Part shown: in pieces, positions 1 to 7,904 of the stretch
Numbering within the stretch: the stretch's first letter is position 1
Layout of the letters: each line of letters starts with the position of its first letter
Assembly: GCA_959608625.1 (NCBI GenBank)
Contig: CAUHQV010000008.1
Location: 1 to 64,000, forward strand
DNA length: 64,000 bases
Source of the DNA: an uncultured Flavobacteriales bacterium
GTDB taxonomy: Bacteria > Bacteroidota > Bacteroidia > Flavobacteriales > UBA1820
Direction of reading: 5' to 3'
Made by a program: the position numbers and the translations under genes
Notes under the pieces: generated by a model
Database searches by the model: none
The model's input: the letters and a program-made list of their open reading frames with translations, nothing else
Told to the model about the DNA's origin: nothing

Positions 1-62
1 AGCTGGTTCAGAGCGTCTGCCTTACAAGCAGAGGGTCGGGGGTTCGAATCCCTCTGCTCCCA
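1..62 (+). tRNA. tRNA-Val (anticodon TAC), 5' end outside the window
   Basis: The window opens inside the D-loop (AGCTGGTTCAGAGC). The anticodon stem-loop TCTGC-CTTACAA-GCAGA gives anticodon TAC, which reads valine. The T-arm GGGGG-TTCGAAT-CCCTC and the 3' acceptor strand TGCTCCC plus discriminator A follow. The first dozen or so bases lie upstream of position 1. No CCA is encoded, and a terminator follows 17 bases later. Confidence 0.93.
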
Positions 63-78
63 CACTTACTCAAACACA

Positions 79-112
79 AAAAAGGCCTGTGATATTTCAC
101 AGGCCTTTTTTG
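79..112 (+). terminator. Terminator after tRNA-Val
   Basis: Stem AAAAGGCCTGTGA / TTCACAGGCCTTTT with a TAT loop, followed by a T-run. It ends the tRNA transcript. The A-rich left side could also serve the minus-strand gene that ends at 132. Confidence 0.85.
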
Positions 113-131
113 TTTTGGTAAACGATCGGGA

Positions 132-530
132 TCACTGGGGGTATATGTCCATCTCCCGCAAAATCTTCTCCGTCCGGTTGATACACTGTTCGATGTGATC
201 GTGGTTGGGATATTGGAGCAGGGATTTGCACTCTTCCAACTCTTCAAGCTTCCGGGCGCACAGTTTATCCCGATGATTTTTCAGTACTTCAGTGATAGCT
301 GTCAGCACGTAGGCCGCTATCGTCCCGAGCCAGTAGGCGTAGACCCCGGCGGCTTCCGTCAGATTTCCGGCTTCGGGGTTTCCCTGTCCGCAGGCGCATT
401 TTTTGTAGCCCAGGTAGGCGCATTCCATTTTCCAGTATTTCTCGGCATCTGCGCCCGGAATATCGTATTTGTCGCACTGGTGAACCCTGCGGATGAGGAA
501 TTCGTATTTGAAAGGCATCATGTCTTCCAT
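132..530 (-). CDS. Hypothetical Cys-containing protein (132 aa)
   Basis: I do not recognise this protein. The start at 530 (MEDMMPFKYEF) is chosen over an upstream in-frame start because AGGAGA lies directly before it, one of the few clear Shine-Dalgarno sequences in the window. The protein is about 132 aa and has no signal peptide. Its cysteines group at 'MECAYLGYKKCACGQG' around residues 36-50, with more in the C-terminal half. A hydrophobic, aromatic stretch (YAYWLGTIAAYVL) lies near residues 66-80 and could be one membrane-associated helix. The C-terminal third is charged and helical. It stands alone between a tRNA terminator and a divergent gene. A zinc-binding role is possible but not supported beyond the cysteine spacing. 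Confidence 0.6.
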   Translation of the reverse strand: MEDMMPFKYEFLIRRVHQCDKYDIPGADAEKYWKMECAYLGYKKCACGQGNPEAGNLTEAAGVYAYWLGTIAAYVLTAITEVLKNHRDKLCARKLEELEECKSLLQYPNHDHIEQCINRTEKILREMDIYPQ

Positions 531-791
531 GTATTCTCCTATGTTTCTATACTTATTAATATAATACAAATTTTACCCCTCAAATATAGTGCAAGTTAGG
601 CCAATATTGTATCGTCTGTGGAAAAAATAACGGACTTTTAGGCACTATTTTTTTGTTATCGGTTGTTTTTCCTTTTTGCAAATATTTGCCGGGCCTTTCT
701 CCGGGTTTTAAAAAAAGGACGAACGCACACGTTTTTAGGAATTTATTGATAGAAAAAATCGTTAAAATTCCGGATATTCTGTCAAAAAAAC

Positions 792-799
792 TATCTTTG
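792..799 (+). promoter_or_regulatory. -7 element (TATCTTTG) for the His-rich protein / receptor pair
   Basis: TATCTTTG matches the Bacteroidota -7 consensus TAnnTTTG exactly and lies 17 nt before the ATG at 817. No clear TTTG -33 box is seen 19-20 nt upstream. The rest of 531-790 is AT-rich and shows no gene. Confidence 0.5.
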
Positions 800-816
800 C
801 GCTCGAAAGACGAACG

Positions 817-1170
817 ATGGAACGACTGACCCGTTATAAAAAAGAGATTTTTTCCGGCCTGCTGCTGCTGTTATTCCTGTGGTATCTGGGCGGGATATCC
901 CTTTTCCAGCATTCGCACATCATCGATGGGCAGATCATCGTCCATTCGCACCCGTATACCGGTACGGCGGATCATCCGGGGCATACCCATACCCCGACAC
1001 AGTTGTTGTCCATCGCCCAGATGCCGCAAATGCTCGCTCCCGATGCGGGCGTTCCCCCTTTGCCGGCGGTCTTCTACTTTTTTGCCGCTGTCTGCCTGGT
1101 ATTTTTGAATTTGCACCCGCAGCGGACGGGCGCCTTCCATTACACGCTCCGCGGGCCTCCCGCATGTTGA
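817..1170 (+). CDS. Small His-rich membrane protein, companion of the TonB receptor
   Basis: A 117-aa protein with a hydrophobic segment at about residues 13-32, then a histidine-rich stretch (QHSHIIDGQIIVHSHPY and DHPGHTHT, about residues 31-60), then a second hydrophobic segment around 84-100. It ends HYTLRGPPAC. The layout suggests a periplasmic metal-binding loop held between two membrane helices. It is the first gene after the promoter at 792 and is followed at 1290 by a TonB-dependent receptor on the same strand, so the two are probably co-transcribed. Small His-rich proteins next to outer-membrane receptors are usually linked to zinc, nickel, cobalt or copper handling. The metal here is inference, and no regulator box was recognised. 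Confidence 0.65.
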   Translation: MERLTRYKKEIFSGLLLLLFLWYLGGISLFQHSHIIDGQIIVHSHPYTGTADHPGHTHTPTQLLSIAQMPQMLAPDAGVPPLPAVFYFFAAVCLVFLNLHPQRTGAFHYTLRGPPAC

Positions 1171-1289
1171 ACGATCCGAAAGCCGGCCTTCCGGCTTTTT
1201 CCCAGTATGCACCGATGTGCACACGGGATTGCTATTGTGATTGTTTAACAGGCAGGGTATAGGTGTATATCCTGCAAAACACCAGACTT

Positions 1290-3599
1290 ATGAGATTATT
1301 TTTAGCCGGGATACTCTGTGTATTCCTTTTCCCTGTTTTGTCCTATGCGCAGGCGGACGGACCACAACCCAGAAAAACACAGACGGATGCCAACCTGACC
1401 GGGCACGTACAGGATGCCCGTACGAAAGAACATATGCCGTTTGTTTCCGTGGCCGTACAAGGGACCACCATAGGTACGTTTACCGATGCTACGGGCCATT
1501 ATTTCCTGAAGAACCTTCCCGAGGGAGAGCATATCCTTGTCGCGTCGTCGGTGGGGCACGGCCGCAGTGAACAGAAAATACGCGCCGTGCCCCACCGGAC
1601 GCAGGAAGTGAATTTTCTGCTCGAACCCCAGGCTGTCGATATGGACGAGGTGGTGGTGACCGCTACCCGGAACGAAACGAACAAGCGGCAGGCCTCTACG
1701 GTGGTCAACGTGGCTTCCGCCAAACTGTTCGAGAATACCGCTTCCTGTAACCTGGCCCAGACGATGAATTTCCAGCCCGGCCTGCGGGTGGAGAACGATT
1801 GCAGCAATTGCGGATCGACCCAGATACGTATCAATGGGCTTGAAGGACAGTATTCTCAGATATTGCTGGACAGCCGCCCTATCTTCAGTTCCCTAGCCAC
1901 CGTTTACGGACTGGAACAACTGCCCGTATCGATGGTCGAGCGGGTAGAGGTGATACGCGGTGGCGGCTCGGCCCTTTTCGGTTCCAACGCGATAGGGGGG
2001 GTGGTGAACATCATCACCAAGGAACCCTTGCGCAACCTGGTGTCGATCGCCAATACGACCAACATCCTGAAAGGCGGCCGGTCGGATATCAACACTTCGT
2101 TCAACGGGGCTTTCGTGACCGACGATTACCGGGCGGGTGTTTACCTGTTCGGGATGGTGAAAAACCGCCAGTGGTACGACCGCAACGGGGATGGTTTTTC
2201 GGATATGCCCAAGATCAGTTCCGAAACGATAGGCTTCCGCGGGTATTACAAAACCAGCACGTATTCCAAGATAACGGCCGAATACCATCATATTCACGAA
2301 TTCCGCCGGGGCGGCAACAATTTCGACCTCCCCCCGCACGAAGCGGATATTGCCGAGCAACTGGAGCACAGTATCGACGGGGGTGGCCTCCGGTTCGATT
2401 ATTCCACGCCGGATTACCGCCATCGCTTGGGGCTCTATACCTCGGGGCAGGGGATCAATCGGAAGAGTTATTTCGGTACCGAGCAGAACCGGGATGCCTA
2501 CGGCCGGACTACCGATCTGACCCTGGTGGCCGGCGGCCAGTACACGTATGCTTTTGAAAAGCTGTTCTTCATGCCTTCCGAACTGACCGTCGGGGCGGAA
2601 TACAACCATAACGACCTTCACGACCAGATCATCCGCCTGAACCGCGACCTGAAACAGTCCACCAACATCATCGGCGGGTTCTTCCAGAACGAGTGGAAAA
2701 GCGAAAAACTGTCTCTGTTGGTCGGCGCCCGTATCGACAAGCACAACCTGGTGAAGAACGTCGTGTTCAGCCCCCGGGCCAACGTGCGGTACAGCCCTAC
2801 GGAAAACGTCGGACTGCGGGTGAGCTACTCCAGCGGGTACCGCGCCCCGCAGGCCTATAACGAAGACCTGCACGTGGATGCCGTGTCGGGCGTGTTGTCC
2901 ATCATTCGTCTCGATCCGGACCTCAAACCGGAGTATTCCCACAGTTTCAGCGCTTCGGTGGATATGTACCGCAATTTTGGGAAATTGCAGACGAATTTAT
3001 TGATTGAAGGTTTTTATACTTCCCTCAAAGATGTGTTCACATTGGTGCGCACCGACGAAGTGGACGAGCAGGGGAACATCATCAAGGAACGCCGGAATTC
3101 TTCCGGAGCCAAGATTATGGGCATAAACCTGGAAGGGCGGATGGGTATCCCTTCGGTATTCGATCTGCAGCTCGGTTTTACCGTCCAGCGCAGCCGGTAC
3201 AATAAGCCGTTCACCTGGGCGGAGGATTCCGACCTGGAGCCCCAGCGGAAGATGTTCCGTTCCCCCGATACGTACGGTTATTTCTCGGCCAGTTACGACG
3301 TGGTGCGGAATTTCAAGATCTCGCTGTTCGGGAATTATACCGGCAGTATGCTGGTGCAGCATACCTACGATGACGTATCGACCGAAAAGGACACTCCGTC
3401 GTTCTTCGATATGGGCGCGCGCCTTTCGTATATCGTACGTACGTCGGGCAATTTTTCCGTCGAATTCAGCGGCGGGATGAAGAATATTTTCGACAGCTAC
3501 CAGAAGGACCTGGATTACGGGCCGCTCAAAGACGCGGCTTATATCTACGGGCCTTCACTCCCCCGGACGGTCTTTTTCGGGGTGAAGATGGCTATGTGA
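1290..3599 (+). CDS. TonB-dependent outer-membrane receptor, possibly for a metal or metal chelate
   Basis: 769 aa. The ATG at 1290 is preferred over a GTG at 1263 because it opens a standard signal peptide (MRLFLAGILCVFLFPVLSYAQ). A CarboxypepD_reg-like beta-sandwich covers about residues 35-115. The plug follows: a TonB-box-like DEVVVTATRNE near 125, then LEQLPVSMVERVEVIRGGG and NAIGGVVNIIT. The rest is a 22-strand-type barrel ending in an aromatic beta-strand (VFFGVKMAM). The plug has a CxxC (DCSNCGSTQIRINGL) near residue 170. It acts in the outer membrane, driven by TonB-ExbBD. The substrate is not readable from sequence. The His-rich neighbour at 817 points to a metal, and no riboswitch precedes it. 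Confidence 0.85.
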   Translation: MRLFLAGILCVFLFPVLSYAQADGPQPRKTQTDANLTGHVQDARTKEHMPFVSVAVQGTTIGTFTDATGHYFLKNLPEGEHILVASSVGHGRSEQKIRAVPHRTQEVNFLLEPQAVDMDEVVVTATRNETNKRQASTVVNVASAKLFENTASCNLAQTMNFQPGLRVENDCSNCGSTQIRINGLEGQYSQILLDSRPIFSSLATVYGLEQLPVSMVERVEVIRGGGSALFGSNAIGGVVNIITKEPLRNLVSIANTTNILKGGRSDINTSFNGAFVTDDYRAGVYLFGMVKNRQWYDRNGDGFSDMPKISSETIGFRGYYKTSTYSKITAEYHHIHEFRRGGNNFDLPPHEADIAEQLEHSIDGGGLRFDYSTPDYRHRLGLYTSGQGINRKSYFGTEQNRDAYGRTTDLTLVAGGQYTYAFEKLFFMPSELTVGAEYNHNDLHDQIIRLNRDLKQSTNIIGGFFQNEWKSEKLSLLVGARIDKHNLVKNVVFSPRANVRYSPTENVGLRVSYSSGYRAPQAYNEDLHVDAVSGVLSIIRLDPDLKPEYSHSFSASVDMYRNFGKLQTNLLIEGFYTSLKDVFTLVRTDEVDEQGNIIKERRNSSGAKIMGINLEGRMGIPSVFDLQLGFTVQRSRYNKPFTWAEDSDLEPQRKMFRSPDTYGYFSASYDVVRNFKISLFGNYTGSMLVQHTYDDVSTEKDTPSFFDMGARLSYIVRTSGNFSVEFSGGMKNIFDSYQKDLDYGPLKDAAYIYGPSLPRTVFFGVKMAM

Positions 3600-3620
3600 T
3601 TTTTATACTATCTGATGAAA

Positions 3621-3652
3621 GAAGGGGCTGAATTTCAGTCCCTTTGTTTTTG
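3621..3652. terminator. Bidirectional terminator between the receptor and eno
   Basis: Ten-pair stem AAGGGGCTGA / TCAGTCCCTT with one G-T pair and a three-base loop. T-rich sequence follows on the plus strand (TTTGTTTTT), and TTCTTTC follows on the minus strand, so it can serve both convergent genes. Confidence 0.7.
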
Positions 3653-3667
3653 TGCATCCAAAACGGT

Positions 3668-4948
3668 TCAGGCGTTTTTAAAAGCGCTTTTTCCGGCAAA
3701 AACGGAAGTCCCGCCCAGTTCCTGTTCGATACGCAGGAGCTGGTTGAACTTTTCGATGCGTTCTCCGCGGCAGCCGCTGCCGGTCTTCAGGTGCCCGGTG
3801 TTCGAACCGACCGTCAGGTCGGCGATGAACGTGTCGACCGTTTCCCCGCTGCGGTGCGAGATGAAACAATTATACCCGTTTTTGCGGGCCAGTTCGATCG
3901 TTTCCAGGGTCTCGGTCACGGTGCCGATCTGGTTCAGTTTGATCAGAATCGAATTCGCCGCCCCTTCGTCGATACCTTTTTGCAGCAGTTTTTTGTTCGT
4001 GCAGAAAATATCGTCGCCCACCAGTTCTACTTTTTTGCCCAGATCTTCCGTCAGGTCGCGCCAGCCTGTCCAGTCGTTTTCCGCCAGGCCGTCCTCGAGC
4101 AGGACGATTGGGTATTGCCGAGTCCAGTCTTCCCACAGCCTTATCATTTCTTGGCTCGATAAGAGCTTGCCCGTACTTTTGAACAACCGGTATTTCCCGT
4201 CTTCCCACAGTTCGCTGGTGGCCGGGTCGAGGCAGATGCCTACATCTTTGCCGGGTGTGTAATGCGCTTGAGTAATGGCTTCCAGAATGATTTCGACTGC
4301 TTCTTCGTTGGATTTCAGGTCGGGCGCGAACCCGCCTTCATCCCCCACGCCGGTGCTGTATCCTTTGCCGTTCAGTACGGATTTGAGCGAGTGGAAGACT
4401 TCCTCCCCCATGCGGATGGCCTCCCGAAAGGAAGGCGCGTTGTACGGGGCGATCATGAACTCCTGAAAATCCACGTTGTTGTCGGCGTGCCGCCCCCCGT
4501 TGATCACGTTCATGCAGGGCACAGGCATGATATAGGCGTTGCACCCGCCCAGATATTCGTACAGCGGGATCCGGCGGCTCGCTGCACAGGCTCGGGCATA
4601 GGCCATGGATACGGCCAAAATGGCGTTGGCACCGAGTTTTGATTTTCCGGGGGTGCCGTCCAGGCCGATCATCCGGTAATCGAGCTCCCTTTGGCCGGAA
4701 AGGTCTTTTCCTACGAGCGCCCCGGAGATCGTTGTGTTCACGTTTTCGACAGCTTGCAGGACGCCTTTCCCGTTGTAGCGATCGGGATCGCCGTCGCGCA
4801 GCTCCGTGGCTTCGCGCTCGCCGGTGGATGCTCCGCTGGGCACCATGGCGCGGGCCTGCGTTCCGTCTTCCAGGGTGAGGTCGGCCTCTATGGTCGGGTT
4901 TCCTCTCGAATCGAGTATCTCGATGGCTTTTAGTTTTGAAATTTCCAT
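3668..4948 (-). CDS. eno: Enolase (phosphopyruvate hydratase)
   Basis: 426 aa, the usual enolase length. It converts 2-phosphoglycerate to phosphoenolpyruvate in glycolysis, in the cytosol, and needs magnesium. Visible marks are the N-terminal substrate loop SGASTGEREA (about 38-47), the GANAILAVSMA helix, GDEGGFAPD, the metal-binding LLEDGLAENDW, the catalytic-lysine region NSILIKLNQIGT, and the signature CFISHRSGETVDTFIADL near the C-terminus. The gene is monocistronic and ends at the shared terminator at 3621. The start has no strong Shine-Dalgarno, only A/T-rich sequence, which is normal in Bacteroidota. A promoter about 200 nt upstream implies a long leader. Confidence 0.98.
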   Translation of the reverse strand: MEISKLKAIEILDSRGNPTIEADLTLEDGTQARAMVPSGASTGEREATELRDGDPDRYNGKGVLQAVENVNTTISGALVGKDLSGQRELDYRMIGLDGTPGKSKLGANAILAVSMAYARACAASRRIPLYEYLGGCNAYIMPVPCMNVINGGRHADNNVDFQEFMIAPYNAPSFREAIRMGEEVFHSLKSVLNGKGYSTGVGDEGGFAPDLKSNEEAVEIILEAITQAHYTPGKDVGICLDPATSELWEDGKYRLFKSTGKLLSSQEMIRLWEDWTRQYPIVLLEDGLAENDWTGWRDLTEDLGKKVELVGDDIFCTNKKLLQKGIDEGAANSILIKLNQIGTVTETLETIELARKNGYNCFISHRSGETVDTFIADLTVGSNTGHLKTGSGCRGERIEKFNQLLRIEQELGGTSVFAGKSAFKNA

Positions 4949-5055
4949 GATTTTATAAATTTATGGTTGATGTCAATAACCGGGTAGTGGACAGAGAATA
5001 TGTCCAGGCAAGGGATGAAGCGGCGCGCAAAGGCGGACGGGGTATAAATACAAAT

Positions 5056-5095
5056 TTCCTGCTCATAATCTAAGATCGATTAAGTGAAGCAGGAA
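5056..5095 (-). other. Stem-loop in the eno leader
   Basis: TTCCTGCT (5056-5063) is perfectly complementary to AGCAGGAA (5088-5095), with a 24-nt loop. If transcription starts at the promoter at 5149 this lies in the eno 5' leader. The rest of 4949-5148 shows no gene. Confidence 0.35.
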
Positions 5096-5148
5096 CTATC
5101 AGCTGTTTTGCCAGCGGTTTATCACAGGGAAGTCCCATTCCCTTTTCC

Positions 5149-5179
5149 CAAAGATAAAGAAATATTTTTGAAGGGAAAA
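5149..5179 (-). promoter_or_regulatory. Promoter for eno
   Basis: On the minus strand TATCTTTG (5156-5149) is an exact TAnnTTTG match, with TTTT (5179-5176) 19 nt upstream as a near-consensus -33. It predicts a leader of about 195 nt. Confidence 0.5.
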
Positions 5180-5247
5180 CCTAAAATTCTCTAAAAGTCC
5201 CGGCCCGGTTTGACCAGGCAGGCGGGCAAATATTAACCGGGAGGATG

Positions 5248-5278
5248 TTGGATAATCGGTTTTTTGGGCTTACTTTTG
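5248..5278 (+). promoter_or_regulatory. Promoter for the MBL-fold / GSCFA gene pair
   Basis: TTGG (5248-5251), a 19-nt spacer, then TACTTTTG (5271-5278), an exact TAnnTTTG. Because it overlaps the longest reading frame from 5264, it places the true start of the next gene at 5321. Confidence 0.6.
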
Positions 5279-5320
5279 TCTGTAAACAGGCCGCGGATGC
5301 GGCGGAAAAACGAAATTGCC

Positions 5321-5962
5321 ATGAAAAGCACCTGCAAGACCCCAATGGGCGAATTGGAGATACATACGCTCGGCCATGCGAGCCTTCTGCTGCGTATCGG
5401 CAAATACGCGATCTATGTAGACCCGTACAGCGAGGTATATGACTATACCGGCATGCCCAAGGCTGACCTGATACTGATCACCCACGATCATTACGACCAT
5501 TTGGATCCTAAGGCACTCAAACCTATCACCGCCGTTTCGACGACCCTAATAGGAAATCCCGACGTAGCCGAACAGGTCGGCAATGCCCTCAGCCTGCGCA
5601 ACGGGGAAATGACCTCCTGGAACGGGATCGCCATCAAAACGGTACCGGCCTACAATACTACCGGACGCAAACCCGACGGGGAATTCTTCCACCCCAAAGG
5701 CATAGGGAATGGTTATATACTGAATTTCGACGGGTTCAAGGTGTACATCGCCGGCGATACGGAGCTAATTCCGGAAATGTCCTGCTGCAAAGACATCGAT
5801 GTGGCGTTCCTGCCGAAGAACCTCCCCTATACGATGAGCGACGAAATGTTCGTGCAGGCTGCCCGTACGGTCGCTCCGAAAATACTTTACCCGTACCATT
5901 ATTCCGAGGTGGACATCGACGCCCTGCGCAAAGCTCTGCCCGGAATGGAGGTAAGACTCTGA
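5321..5962 (+). CDS. Metallo-beta-lactamase-fold hydrolase
   Basis: 213 aa from the ATG at 5321, chosen because the promoter at 5248-5278 lies inside the longer frame. The metal-binding motif HDHYDH is at about residues 55-60, preceded by LGHASLLLRIG. The later metal ligands AGDTE (about 144-148) and YHYSE (near 190) are present. This matches the UlaG/UPF0173-like group of small metal-dependent hydrolases. The substrate is unknown. No signal peptide is seen, so it is cytosolic. The GSCFA gene starts 12 nt after its stop, so the two are likely one operon. Confidence 0.85.
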   Translation: MKSTCKTPMGELEIHTLGHASLLLRIGKYAIYVDPYSEVYDYTGMPKADLILITHDHYDHLDPKALKPITAVSTTLIGNPDVAEQVGNALSLRNGEMTSWNGIAIKTVPAYNTTGRKPDGEFFHPKGIGNGYILNFDGFKVYIAGDTELIPEMSCCKDIDVAFLPKNLPYTMSDEMFVQAARTVAPKILYPYHYSEVDIDALRKALPGMEVRL

Positions 5963-5974
5963 TCCGAAAAACAG

Positions 5975-6958
5975 ATGAAATTATCGCTGGACATCCCTAT
6001 TCCCCGCTTGGAGCGCGGAGTGGATTATCACTCCCGTATATTGCTGCTGGGTTCGTGTTTTGCTTCCAACGTGGGCGATCGGTTCTTTCAAGCCCGGTTC
6101 GATGCCGACGCGAATCCGTTCGGCGTATTGTTCAACCCGTATTCCGTACTCGACAGTATGGAGCGGATATTGCGGCGGAAGCATTTCACCGCGTCCGATT
6201 TTTTCGAGTCCGACGGCCGGTACCTTAGCCTTTCCCTGCACAGCGACCATAGTTACCCGGATATGGGAACGGCACTGCAACGGGTGAACGGATTGGTGGA
6301 TGCCCTCCACGAAAAGGCAAAAGAGCTTACCCATGTGTTCTATACGTTCGGAACGGCCGAAGTGTTCCGTTACCTGCCTACGGGGGAGATATGTGCGAAT
6401 TGCCATAAGGTTTCCCAGAAACATTTTTCAAAGGAGCGGATGACGGCCGAAGAGATCGCCGGGCTGGCCCGGAGGGTAGAGGCTCAATGGCGGGCCGTTA
6501 ATCCGGATGTGATACTAATATATACAGTGAGCCCTGTGCGTTACCTGAGCGAAGGAGCGTTGGGCAACAGTGCCAGCAAGGGAACGCTTTTCTGTGCGAT
6601 AGAGGAGTTGACGGACGGCGAAAAGAACGTGTATCTGCCGGCCTATGAGGTCGTGATGGATGAACTGCGCGATTACCGGTTTTTCGGGGACGATATGGTG
6701 CATCCCAATGCGTTGGCGGTGGAATACCTCTGGCAGAAAATGGGTAATGTATTGTTTTCCGCCGATACGCGCCGTACGATGGAGCAGGTGATGGCGGTCG
6801 TCCGGGATGCGGCGCACAGGCCTTTCCATCCCGAAGGCGAGCGGTACCGCCGGTTTTGCCAGGCTGCCCTCGACAAGATAGCAGCTTTACTGGAGCGCTA
6901 TCCCCGGATGGATTTTTCCCGGGAAGAACGTTTTTTCAGGGAAGGCGGCGGGATATAG
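5975..6958 (+). CDS. GSCFA-domain protein
   Basis: 327 aa with the family signature at the N-terminus: LLLGSCFASNVGDRF, where the G-S-C-F-A block is at about residues 26-30. The domain runs to about residue 250 and includes FGTAEVFRY and DDMVHPNALAVEYLW, which resemble SGNH/GDSL hydrolase blocks (catalytic Ser in GSC, His in the late D-x-x-H motif). The family is common in Bacteroidota but its substrate is not established. An acyl-ester hydrolase is a reasonable guess from the fold. It follows the MBL-fold gene by 12 nt. It has no signal peptide. Confidence 0.85.
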   Translation: MKLSLDIPIPRLERGVDYHSRILLLGSCFASNVGDRFFQARFDADANPFGVLFNPYSVLDSMERILRRKHFTASDFFESDGRYLSLSLHSDHSYPDMGTALQRVNGLVDALHEKAKELTHVFYTFGTAEVFRYLPTGEICANCHKVSQKHFSKERMTAEEIAGLARRVEAQWRAVNPDVILIYTVSPVRYLSEGALGNSASKGTLFCAIEELTDGEKNVYLPAYEVVMDELRDYRFFGDDMVHPNALAVEYLWQKMGNVLFSADTRRTMEQVMAVVRDAAHRPFHPEGERYRRFCQAALDKIAALLERYPRMDFSREERFFREGGGI

Positions 6959-7046
6959 CGGCAGGGCATTCCCAGGCAGTTTTTGCTAAAATTTTCATAG
7001 ATTGTAAATCTAAGGCCCCGTTTTAGTTAAAGATGTGCAAAATGTG

Positions 7047-7077
7047 TTTGCGAAATCAAAAATATTAGCCAATTTTG
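7047..7077 (+). promoter_or_regulatory. Promoter for the DUF4136 lipoprotein gene
   Basis: TTTG (7047-7050), a 19-nt spacer, then CAATTTTG (7070-7077), one mismatch from TAnnTTTG. It lies 32 nt before the ATG at 7109 and excludes the TTG at 7082 as a start. Confidence 0.55.
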
Positions 7078-7108
7078 TGCCTTGCGAAAATACAAAACAT
7101 TATACGCG

Positions 7109-7870
7109 ATGAGAAAAACTTTTAAAAGCATTAAGACATGGGCCGTATCGGCTTTGTGCGTGGCCTTGCTTGCTGGCTGCACCAAGGACGATTTCATAAA
7201 CAAGATATCCGATACGTACTCAACCCTTACTAACGGCAGTTCCCAATTCTTTGCCAAGGACGACGGGGATAACAACGGAAAGCCGGACGGAAAGGTATGG
7301 AATATCCTTGATACCAAAGGGGAGGTAAAATACTATATAAATCCTACTGTATACATGATCTCCTGGAGGTCGGAGGCAAAAGTCAGCGACGCCTCTTCTG
7401 AATATGTACGGTTGATCAGGGAGGAAATGGATGCTTATGGATATGTCAATGTGGACAATGAAGACGAGGCCGATATTGTGGTCAATGCGGTCAATTTCCG
7501 TTTGCAATATACTAATGTCGTGTGGGTTCCCGGGGCGGATATCAATCCATATTACGATTTCTGGGGCGGCTATTACCCGTGGTTGTATCCTTTTGTCATC
7601 ACGGTGTATACTAATAAAGTGTTGATCGAAGCGGTGGACGCCGAATCCCTGAGGGTTTACCGTGACTGGTACAATAATATATGGAAACCGGCCAATCCGG
7701 ATAAGTATCCTTCCTCGGGTAATGTGCCGGAAGATAAACGCCCGCTGACTGTATGGAAATGCGACATAGCGGGGGAATTGAGCAATGAAAGCAATTCGGT
7801 GAACGATTCCTATGTGTTCAATCTTATTCCGCAGGCATTCAGACAGTCGTCTTACATGGATATAAACTGA
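7109..7870 (+). CDS. DUF4136-domain lipoprotein
   Basis: 253 aa. The start at 7109 gives a lipoprotein signal peptide ending LLAGC (lipid-bearing Cys at about residue 24) followed by TKDDF. The middle holds the DUF4136 pattern: ISWRSEAKV, EEMDAYGYVNVDNEDEADIVVNAV, and an aromatic GGYYPWLYPF loop. DUF4136 proteins are envelope lipoproteins found widely in Bacteroidota, and their function is not defined. A beta-barrel gene begins 34 nt downstream, so the pair probably works together at the outer membrane. The sequence after the lipobox Cys is acidic, which could favour surface exposure, but that is inference. Confidence 0.8.
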   Translation: MRKTFKSIKTWAVSALCVALLAGCTKDDFINKISDTYSTLTNGSSQFFAKDDGDNNGKPDGKVWNILDTKGEVKYYINPTVYMISWRSEAKVSDASSEYVRLIREEMDAYGYVNVDNEDEADIVVNAVNFRLQYTNVVWVPGADINPYYDFWGGYYPWLYPFVITVYTNKVLIEAVDAESLRVYRDWYNNIWKPANPDKYPSSGNVPEDKRPLTVWKCDIAGELSNESNSVNDSYVFNLIPQAFRQSSYMDIN

Positions 7871-7904
7871 TAATTTTGTGTCAAAATCATAAAACTGGAA
7901 AAAA

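Noticed and set aside
132..3599. Integrated element at tRNA-Val
   Set aside because: No integrase, attachment-site duplication or compositional break is visible between the tRNA and the core genes that follow.
7082..7108. TTG start at 7082 for the DUF4136 lipoprotein, and GTG start at 1263 for the first receptor
   Set aside because: In both cases the downstream ATG opens a clean signal peptide, and the TTG at 7082 lies almost at the predicted transcription start.
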